IMG/VR virus record: IMGVR_UViG_3300009091_000068
Coordinates: 1-21,682 of that record
Length of the DNA: 21,682 bases
Direction: 5' to 3' (one strand)
Origin: a virus
Below, one piece after another: positions 7,451 through 12,561 of the stretch. A model generated the notes under the pieces. It was not told where the DNA came from. It was given only the letters and a program-made list of their open reading frames with translations, and ran no database searches. Both the position numbers and the translations under genes were made by a program. Every line of letters begins with the position of its first letter. Position 1 is the stretch's first letter.

Positions 7451-8526
7451 TACCCTACCCCATCAACGACGCCTTCTTCATCTTCGCTGGGAATGAGTTC
7501 GACATTCTGTTCGAAGATTAGCTTCGTTTTTGCTTTAAGTGCTTCGTATACTTCTGGGTTTGACCAGGATTCTTCTATGAGCATGTGCTTTCTCATCTGC
7601 CGGCCTTCGAAGTCTACCCATCCTTTCTTTGAACCAAATGCTCCTTTAGCGTACAGGAACTCGACAATGGAAGCATGGTCATCAATTCCAAGATGTGGTC
7701 CACGAACATTGATGAAGTACTCGACTTCTTGACCAGGAGGATTAAATCGGTTCTTCACGATTGTCGCTCGACAAGTCAGAGACTGAATCTCACCCGCTTC
7801 TTTATTCCGCTTTGTCGTGATGAGCTTGATGCGGGTAGAGGCGAAGTACTTAGGACCAGTACCTCCCCAGCTTATCGTCTTCTCTGCAAAAGGCATGGTT
7901 TGCATACGGAAGATCTCGTGGTTGGTGAAGATGAAAGCTACGTTCTCAGTTGAGATCTCCCCAACCAACTTCCGTAATGCCTTTCGGATGATTCGTTGAG
8001 CAAGCCCCATGGCGATCTCTTCATCAAAAGACTGCAATTTCTCTGCCAGAGGGGGGAGAGCGGCAAGGGAGTCTAATCCGATGACAATAGTGTTTTTTTG
8101 GTTCCTATCACGGGTCTTCTGGATGATGCTGTCTACGGCGATCCAACAGTCTTCTTGCGTTTTGACTTCTATGTGTCCAAGTTCTTCGTCACGAATTCCA
8201 CAGAGGCGCTTGGCGAAATCTTTACTAGTGCCGAACTCGGCATCGAGGTAATATGAGTATCCACCGCGCTTCTGATTTTGCGCCAGAAAGTCCAGTTCAA
8301 GAAGTGTTTTCCCAGTCTGGACATCACCATAAACTTCCATCACTCTTCCTACAGCTGCACCGCCGCCGATGGCGAGATTGAGCAAAGTGCTGGAGGATGG
8401 AATATACTCTGTTGGATCAGAGGAAAAGAGTTCGTCGCCCATAATCCCAGCGGTGATCCTGGTTCCTAATCTCTTTTTTAGATCCTTTAAAACAAGTCGA
8501 AGTACATCTTCAGTTTGTGTAGTCAT
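7450..8526 (-). CDS. uvsX: UvsX/RecA-like strand-exchange recombinase
   Basis: A 358-residue RecA-fold ATPase that should coat single-stranded DNA and carry out homologous pairing during recombination-dependent replication and repair. Walker A is at 67-74 (GDVQTGKT); the E97 of YYLDAEFG matches the catalytic Glu of RecA; Walker B ends in D152 (IVIGLDS). FTNHEIF and SWGGTGPKYFAS occupy the places of RecA's L1/L2-region segments. An acidic C-terminal tail (SEDEEGVVDG) is typical. Its neighbours, the gp32-like SSB upstream and the UvsY-like mediator before that, favour the T4 UvsX type over host RecA. Translation starts at ATG 8526. The best ribosome site (GGAGGG) is 14 bases away, within a hairpin loop (see 8533-8553). 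Confidence 0.9.
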   Translation of the reverse strand: MTTQTEDVLRLVLKDLKKRLGTRITAGIMGDELFSSDPTEYIPSSSTLLNLAIGGGAAVGRVMEVYGDVQTGKTLLELDFLAQNQKRGGYSYYLDAEFGTSKDFAKRLCGIRDEELGHIEVKTQEDCWIAVDSIIQKTRDRNQKNTIVIGLDSLAALPPLAEKLQSFDEEIAMGLAQRIIRKALRKLVGEISTENVAFIFTNHEIFRMQTMPFAEKTISWGGTGPKYFASTRIKLITTKRNKEAGEIQSLTCRATIVKNRFNPPGQEVEYFINVRGPHLGIDDHASIVEFLYAKGAFGSKKGWVDFEGRQMRKHMLIEESWSNPEVYEALKAKTKLIFEQNVELIPSEDEEGVVDGVG

Positions 8527-8532
8527 AGCTCA

Positions 8533-8553
8533 GTTGCTCTCCCTCCAAGCAAC
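8533..8553 (-). promoter_or_regulatory. Hairpin presenting the uvsX ribosome site in its loop
   Basis: In the minus-strand RNA, GTTGCT and AGCAAC form a perfect 6-bp stem around a 9-base loop TGGAGGGAG. The loop holds the only good ribosome site for uvsX. Linear spacing from GGAGG to the ATG at 8526 is about 14 bases, longer than ideal; folding of the intervening arm would shorten it. The stem is seen in the sequence. The control role is inferred. Confidence 0.5.
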
Positions 8554-8581
8554 AAATCCGGGTTAGACAACTTTCCCCTTT

Positions 8582-8625
8582 CTGGGCAACTCTAGGAGGA
8601 ACGTGATCGGATGGATGTTGCCCAG
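8582..8625 (-). repeat. 9-bp inverted repeat in the ssb-uvsX spacer
   Basis: CTGGGCAAC (8582-8590) and GTTGCCCAG (8617-8625) are perfect complements separated by 26 bases. They lie in the 119-base spacer between the SSB stop and uvsX. No U-tract follows on the minus strand (AAAGGGG instead), so it is not a standard intrinsic terminator. The GTTG/CAAC bases also occur in the nearby ribosome-site hairpin, so the two structures could compete. It may be an mRNA stability or translation-control element. Confidence 0.5.
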
Positions 8626-8645
8626 CAAGCCCGGCCCTGACGGTT

Positions 8646-9476
8646 TTAGTATTCGCGATCTTCTAGTAATGATCTGTCGATCACCTCGTCTACATCATCG
8701 GATGAAGCATCGTCATCTGGGAAGAGGTTCTGCTGTGCGACAGGTCTTGGCCGAGAAACCGGGCGCGGAGCGGAAGTGTGTCTTGGTTCCATGAGCCATT
8801 CAGTCAATGTGTTTGCTGGAACGATGTATCGAGAAACGTAGTCTTCGAGTGACCTTCTCTTCTCTCTCCAGTCCTTGACTGGGATCTCGGACTTATCGCC
8901 GGTCGGCTGGACGTTCTTGATGATATTCCACTTTTCCTGTTTCCCGTATGTAACGGAAAGCACCTGGCCTTCAGTCGGATGGACGATATTTCCCCAGCGC
9001 TTGAACATGGGCTGGATAAAATCTGCCATGGCGGACTTCGAGACTTCCCATGTCATGACTCCAGACTTCGGGTCATCCATGTTTACAATGTTCATGACAA
9101 ACCGAGGACGGCATCTGCACTTGTTCGCAAGCTTGATCGTCGTTTTGTCTTCGACGTCGCCCATGCGTGCTTCTGCGTACATTCCGTTGACGGCGCGGCA
9201 CATCGGGCAGTCCTGTTCTAGTGTTTCCTTGAGACAGGCAACTGCTTTCCGATTCGGATCTGCCCCACCTGCGATGAGCAGGATGTCGTAGTGTAACCCA
9301 AACTTTAAAAAGTATAGTCCTTTCGTCGTTGGTGGGAGAATCCTGATGTTGAATTCTCCTGGCTCCTGGGGAGCGAATCGTCCGGACGAAGCAGTTTCTC
9401 GTTTCCAGACTTCATTCAGCAAATCCATATCGAGCGTGTCATCATCAATTTCGTGTTGTTTCGATCGTGCTGGCAT
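8646..9476 (-). CDS. Single-stranded DNA-binding protein, T4 gp32-like
   Basis: A 276-residue protein that would bind single-stranded DNA during replication and recombination. Three parts resemble T4 gp32: a short charged N-terminal segment; a core with a zinc pattern H62-X18-C81-X8-C90-X2-C93 (in T4: H64, C77, C87, C90); and an acidic C-terminal tail (DDDASSDDVDEVIDRSLLED) of the kind that recruits partner proteins. A Pro/Arg linker (PRPVSRPRPV) joins core and tail. A second Cys pair (CRC near 118) lies just after the zinc motif. ATG at 9476 has AAGGAG about nine bases upstream. It heads a transcription unit with its own predicted promoter and structured leader (9513-9625), and uvsX follows. 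Confidence 0.85.
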   Translation of the reverse strand: MPARSKQHEIDDDTLDMDLLNEVWKRETASSGRFAPQEPGEFNIRILPPTTKGLYFLKFGLHYDILLIAGGADPNRKAVACLKETLEQDCPMCRAVNGMYAEARMGDVEDKTTIKLANKCRCRPRFVMNIVNMDDPKSGVMTWEVSKSAMADFIQPMFKRWGNIVHPTEGQVLSVTYGKQEKWNIIKNVQPTGDKSEIPVKDWREKRRSLEDYVSRYIVPANTLTEWLMEPRHTSAPRPVSRPRPVAQQNLFPDDDASSDDVDEVIDRSLLEDREY

Positions 9477-9512
9477 TCGGTGTCTCCTTCTCTGAATCGG
9501 TGTAGTTCAACG

Positions 9513-9591
9513 TTGGCGGGGTTCCGAGCGAAAAGCCTCTAGGGGTTCTATCTCAAGAAGGTGGAAAGGTTTTGCTTGGGAACCCCGCCAA
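9513..9591 (-). promoter_or_regulatory. 13-bp inverted repeat in the ssb mRNA leader
   Basis: TTGGCGGGGTTCC (9513-9525) and GGAACCCCGCCAA (9579-9591) are perfect complements separated by 53 bases. Imperfect further pairing is possible inside (GAGCGAAAAGCC with GGTTTTGCTTG). The outer arm begins at the predicted transcription start of the promoter at 9597-9625, so the mRNA would begin with a long stem about 40 bases before the SSB ribosome site. No U-tract follows, so it is not a terminator. Likely roles are 5'-end stabilisation or translational control of SSB (T4 gp32 controls its own mRNA). The 11-nt arm core recurs at 18898-18908. Confidence 0.6.
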
Positions 9592-9596
9592 TTCGA

Positions 9597-9625
9597 AAAA
9601 TACCACGGAAAAATTTCCGTGTCAA
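9597..9625 (-). promoter_or_regulatory. Sigma70-type promoter for ssb-uvsX with a palindromic spacer
   Basis: On the minus strand there is a perfect -35 box TTGACA (9625-9620), a 17-base spacer (9619-9603) and a -10 box TATTTT (9602-9597), with start expected near 9590. The -35 box overlaps the TGA stop of the upstream 76-residue gene. An 18-bp palindrome, CACGGAAA-AA-TTTCCGTG (9604-9621), covers nearly the whole spacer and looks like an operator. The same palindrome followed by TATTTTT could also be a weak intrinsic terminator for the upstream gene. Both readings fit, and both could apply. Confidence 0.6.
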
Positions 9626-9852
9626 TAGTCGTGCTTCATTTTTCGATTTAGCTCGGATATCGTTTTTTCCCAGGTTTCTTTGAATCCGAGCGCGTTAAAA
9701 TAAAAATCGAGTTCATCTGCTAGTTCCATAGAAATCTCGATTTTTGTTCCAAACGGAAGAAATTCTATTTCTGGAGTAAGTCCGTCAGATAGCATTAACT
9801 TACCTAGATCATTCAAGGTCTGCGTATCGGGATAACGCCATGCGACGCGCAT
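9622..9852 (-). CDS. Hypothetical protein, 76 residues
   Basis: Unrecognised. The ATG at 9852 (MRVAWRYPDTQ) is preferred; a TTG at 9861 would add three residues. Both lie inside the end of the UvsY-like gene (44-base overlap) and neither has a strong ribosome site, so coupling is likely. The protein mixes a beta-like segment (EIEFLPFGTKIEI) with an amphipathic C-terminal helix (ELADELDFYFNALGFKETWEKTISELNRK), suggesting a small globular alpha/beta protein. Its stop codon lies within the -35 box of the ssb promoter. The position between UvsY-like and SSB genes hints at a recombination-linked role, but no motif supports one. Confidence 0.6.
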   Translation of the reverse strand: MRVAWRYPDTQTLNDLGKLMLSDGLTPEIEFLPFGTKIEISMELADELDFYFNALGFKETWEKTISELNRKMKHDY

Positions 9853-10300
9853 TCCGTCCAAGGGTTCGTGTTTCTGAATCCATGGGAAGTGCTTGCGACA
9901 TCTGGATGTATTTTAGGCTGCGTTCTCTCTGCTCATAAGCCCGCACGACACCACGGACCAACGAGAGGTAGTGTGTGGCTTCGACGACTTTGTCGTCTGC
10001 TGCCACGGTGCGTTCATCAACACGAATTGCAGCTTTGATCGCCGCGTCGGTGACACGTCCAACGCCTTCCACCCCCGTACTCCGTAGCGTTCGATGGATG
10101 GTAGCTTCGAGAATGTCACGTTCAAGACTAAGATAGGAGACGGTTGCCTCCGCTCGCGCACATACACGAACGGCTTGGACGTATCTGATCGGCTGTTCGG
10201 CCCATTCTTTTGCAAGGTTTTCTTCATCGATTCTTAAGAGCGCTTTCAGCTCCTCCAATTCAGTATCCTGCTCTAACTTTGTCATGTCTCTCTGTTTCAT
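9809..10300 (-). CDS. UvsY-like recombination mediator (putative)
   Basis: A 163-residue, almost entirely helical protein. Its layout resembles phage proteins annotated as UvsY-like mediators: an N-terminal 'EELKALLRIDEENL' helix, then W-x-x-Q-P followed by an Ala/Arg-rich helix, a long LE-rich helix, a conserved-looking 'VTDAAIKAAI' segment near residue 90, and a final helix with YEQRERSLKYI. UvsY-type proteins load UvsX onto SSB-covered DNA, and the genes for SSB and UvsX follow two genes downstream. I chose ATG 10300, which overlaps the glycosyltransferase stop as ATGA and has AGGAG twelve bases upstream; an ATG at 10327 lacks any ribosome site. The assignment is from pattern and context, not a catalytic motif. 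Confidence 0.6.
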   Translation of the reverse strand: MKQRDMTKLEQDTELEELKALLRIDEENLAKEWAEQPIRYVQAVRVCARAEATVSYLSLERDILEATIHRTLRSTGVEGVGRVTDAAIKAAIRVDERTVAADDKVVEATHYLSLVRGVVRAYEQRERSLKYIQMSQALPMDSETRTLGRNARRMALSRYADLE

Positions 10301-10938
10301 GTCAATGCGAAGCTCCTGTGTTCCCATTTTTTTTGGAACTTTTCTCGATACTGCATATGCTCACGCATCCAAGGGATACCTACTGTGGCACACATTTCTC
10401 CAAGATGCGTCACATGTCCATGAAAGGGGATGTGAGGAGAAATGCCACGAGACTCTTCAACCTGGAGACAAAAATCTTCTACACACAAGTGGAAGCCATC
10501 GAACGTTTCTGTGTCAAACGAAAAACCGAATAGTGATTTCGGGATGAATATGGAGCAACTGTCCAACGTAGAAACGAACCGAGGAGCAACCGAGTACGCG
10601 TCCCCAGGAGGAGAAGCCGACCAGATGATATCCCCTCCAAGAGATTTCCCGACGACTCCGACGAGTCTGTCGTGAAGCCATGCGTGGTGCGCAAAGAGCA
10701 TGTCGTGGTGTTTCTGGGCGAACCTGATGTCTGCGTGGATCATCCCGACGACATCTATGTCATGCGTTTGCCCGAGTTGTAATAGGTAATTCCCGAAGAA
10801 TCCGTTTCCCTGGAACATCTTCGTGGAATTATTCACTCGAATCAGGATGTCTGCGCCCATCTGGTCCAAGCCTTCGAATCCTTCTGCTGTTCGGCCGAGG
10901 ATTCCGAGGAGGTAGCGCATGAGAAGACTATCGCACAC
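10297..10938 (-). CDS. Glycosyltransferase-like protein, GT-A fold (family 2-like)
   Basis: Up to 213 residues. Features of GT-A glycosyltransferases: ADILIRVNNS (second strand of the nucleotide-binding half) at 29-38; HADI at 68-71 in the place of the metal-binding DxD; GVVGKS near 94-99; an acceptor-side segment STLDSCSIFIPKS; and FDTETFDGFHLCVEDFCLQ near 141-159, where the acidic residues would include the catalytic base. A PFHGHVTHLG segment follows. Substrate is unknown: DNA, phage structural protein or host glycan are all possible. The start is unsure. GTG 10938 and ATG 10920 both lack ribosome sites, and the usual first beta strand of the fold is not clear in this frame; another frame just upstream resembles it (see findings). 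Confidence 0.7.
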   Translation of the reverse strand: MCDSLLMRYLLGILGRTAEGFEGLDQMGADILIRVNNSTKMFQGNGFFGNYLLQLGQTHDIDVVGMIHADIRFAQKHHDMLFAHHAWLHDRLVGVVGKSLGGDIIWSASPPGDAYSVAPRFVSTLDSCSIFIPKSLFGFSFDTETFDGFHLCVEDFCLQVEESRGISPHIPFHGHVTHLGEMCATVGIPWMREHMQYREKFQKKWEHRSFALT

Positions 10939-11315
10939 TGATGGGAACTAGTCAATTGAAGAAAATCAATAACGATTTCAGGAAATTCCAAATCCGCTAA
11001 GTACTTGATTTTACTCGTGAAACGAGTCAAAATTTTCTGTAAGTACCTGTTTTTGCTAAGGATTCTCTAATCAGAGTGTAAAGCTTCCCATGTTCTAGTT
11101 CTCCACTTTAACCTTCAGTAAAAGACACCGACCTTTACTTCGTGTGTACTTTACTGATAAGCATTACCGAATCACTAAATGTAACACGACTGTAACATAA
11201 GGGATCGGTTTGCGGAGAATACGAGGCCTATTCTCCGCACGGTGTCCCTGGGGGTCTAGACCGTTGCCGCGTGGCTGTACGGGGCTCTCTGCGCGTTCTA
11301 CGGGCATTCTCGTCG
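10939..11315. other. 377-nt non-coding region rich in inverted repeats
   Basis: No convincing gene was found here. From left to right: a hairpin at 11008-11033 (ATTTTACTCGT, loop GAA, ACGAGT, one bulged C, AAAAT); nested arms CAGTAAA/TTTACTG at 11116-11122 and 11150-11156 with an inner 4-bp stem; tandem TGTAACA copies at 11180-11186 and 11191-11197, spaced 11 bp; a perfect 11-bp stem with 7-base loop at 11211-11239; and a palindrome GGTCTAGACC at 11253-11262. The right part (about 11205-11315) is noticeably GC-richer than its surroundings. No U-tract terminator and no good promoter were recognised. A replication origin, regulatory region or structured RNA would all fit. Confidence 0.55.
11211..11239. 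repeat. Perfect 11-bp hairpin with 7-base loop
   Basis: TGCGGAGAATA (11211-11221), loop CGAGGCC, TATTCTCCGCA (11229-11239). This is the strongest simple stem in the window. It lies about 75 bases downstream of the methyltransferase-like gene in the transcribed direction. AAACCG follows on the minus strand and CGGTGT on the plus strand, so it lacks the U-tract of an intrinsic terminator. Confidence 0.7.
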
Positions 11316-11990
11316 TCACGGGGTGGCGCTTTGCCCTTTCACGAACGCCATTGTCTGAACTTTGTCTGATTCCACTATCGATTCGAGTAGAAGATACTGA
11401 TATCGACTCATCCAATCAGAAATTCCCCTTTCGGAGAAGTACCACGGTACGGTTTCAGGGGAGAAAAATGGTGATGTCTGAAGTTCGAAGGGTTCATCCA
11501 GGTCGAATAGAGGTAATGAGATTACTACGATCGTTGGACGAACGAGCATCAGAAGCTTTTCTGGTCGTTCGATACGCGGGAATTCGTCCATGATGGCGAG
11601 CAGTGCGACATCATCTGTTGGAATGTACTCTTCAATGTACGCGCTGATATCGAGGAGTTGGTGGACTGTCTTGAAGGAATGTCGTGGTTCGTATCCAACG
11701 ACGGAGTATCCGAGTTCGTAAAGGCTTGCGAGAAGGTATCCCGTTCCCGCCGGAGCGACGACGACTTTTCCTGGAGGGATATTCGGTGATTCAAAGCTCC
11801 GTTGGATGAGGTCAATTCTGGCTTGCATTCGTTGTTCCTGATTTGAATCGTACTCGAATTGACGCAGAGCAGCAGCTTCTTTGACGTCTGGAAGCGGAAG
11901 ATTGACCATGCTTTCCGCTACTCCGCAGGATGAGCAGAGTTGCATGTAGTGAAAATTCCTCATCAATTTGTTGCAAATGGAACAAAACAT
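11316..11990 (-). CDS. Zinc-ribbon protein with class I methyltransferase-like domain
   Basis: A 224-residue protein starting at ATG 11990 with AAGGAG seven bases upstream. N-terminal zinc ribbon: C3-x2-C6 and C19-x2-C22 (FCSIC, LCSSC). After a helical linker comes a Rossmann-like segment, KVVVAPAGTGYLLASLYELG near residues 75-94, then VVGYEP at 97-102. These match methyltransferase motif I (normally GxGxG, here PAGTG) and the acidic end of the second strand. LLMLVRPTIVVISLP resembles the fourth strand after 'lLkPgG'. The architecture resembles Methyltransf_23-type proteins with Cys-rich N-termini, some of which act on sugars. Substrate is unknown, and the altered motif I leaves activity in doubt. 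It follows the HNH gene and precedes the structured gap and glycosyltransferase-like gene. Confidence 0.65.
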   Translation of the reverse strand: MFCSICNKLMRNFHYMQLCSSCGVAESMVNLPLPDVKEAAALRQFEYDSNQEQRMQARIDLIQRSFESPNIPPGKVVVAPAGTGYLLASLYELGYSVVGYEPRHSFKTVHQLLDISAYIEEYIPTDDVALLAIMDEFPRIERPEKLLMLVRPTIVVISLPLFDLDEPFELQTSPFFSPETVPWYFSERGISDWMSRYQYLLLESIVESDKVQTMAFVKGQSATP

Positions 11991-12000
11991 TGTATGCTCC

Positions 12001-12561
12001 TTAAGAGGAAAGGTCTGCCAAGGTGTATCTTCTATCCTGGTTTTTTCCACTCCAGCGTTTTTTCCGTGGAGGGATTTCGTCTTCGCATCCTGGGACGAGA
12101 TGTTTCCATGTTTCTCTACGCACGATTAAAGAAATTGTCATTTTACTTACATTATATTGTTTTGCAAGCGCATTCATACTTAATTGCCTTTCATCATACA
12201 TTCTACGAATATTGAGCACATCTTGATTTTCTAATTTTGCACAATGGTGGTTTTCCCCGAAGTCTTTTCGACTTACGAGCTTCCGATGATACGGACTGAT
12301 GCAATCGATATCTTCGCATGTTCGGGCTAGGCGTTTGTCGTGAGGGAGTTTTCCGTAGACATGTTCCCATACGCTATTGTATGACCGATACGGCCACTTT
12401 TTGTTCCAGAACCAGCATTGCGATGGGCCGTCGGAACAGTAGATGTTCCAGTAAAAAGCATCGCCGTCATCTTTTGCACACCGAGCATTATATTTCACTT
12501 CTTCTTTTTCTTGGAATGTTAAAAGATCATCATTCTTATCGCCAACTTTGTCATCAATCAT
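12001..12561 (-). CDS. HNH-type (homing-like) endonuclease with C-terminal HTH
   Basis: A 186-residue protein starting at ATG 12561 (AAAGGAG about eight bases upstream), overlapping the polymerase stop as ATGA. The centre follows the phage HNH pattern: CWFWN near 49-53, WEH (H67), YGKLP, then C82-EDID-C87-ISPYH92, where a catalytic or zinc His usually stands near the first Cys (HxC...NP.C). The region around residue 81 has T-C instead, so the active site may be altered. Residues 108-152 form the helix-turn-helix (DVLNIRRMYDERQLSMNALA, NVSKMTISLIV). It is free-standing, not inside an intron, immediately after the DNA polymerase gene, a favoured neighbourhood for homing endonucleases. It likely spread as a mobile gene. 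Confidence 0.75.
   Translation of the reverse strand: MIDDKVGDKNDDLLTFQEKEEVKYNARCAKDDGDAFYWNIYCSDGPSQCWFWNKKWPYRSYNSVWEHVYGKLPHDKRLARTCEDIDCISPYHRKLVSRKDFGENHHCAKLENQDVLNIRRMYDERQLSMNALAKQYNVSKMTISLIVRRETWKHLVPGCEDEIPPRKKRWSGKNQDRRYTLADLSS

Noticed and set aside
9594-9621. Intrinsic terminator after the 76-residue gene
   Set aside because: The stem is short (five G/C-containing pairs) and its T-run is only five bases; the same bases form a near-consensus promoter with exact 17-bp spacing. Kept as an alternative reading, not a separate feature.
9913-10227. Minus-strand 104-codon frame inside the UvsY-like gene
   Set aside because: Alternative frame with irregular composition, no ribosome site, fully contained in a better-supported gene.
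11205-11320. tRNA or other known RNA in the GC-rich gap
   Set aside because: Palindrome GGTCTAGACC is only loosely like a T-arm; no acceptor stem, no TTC loop signature and no CCA pairing on either strand.
11164-11415. Minus-strand 83-codon frame in the dyad-rich gap
   Set aside because: It starts inside the methyltransferase-like gene, has Arg/Pro-rich low-complexity composition and no ribosome site, and runs through strong inverted repeats.
11210-11593. Plus-strand 127-codon frame
   Set aside because: Arg-rich shadow of the methyltransferase-like gene and the GC-rich gap; no plus-strand gene is supported anywhere in the window.
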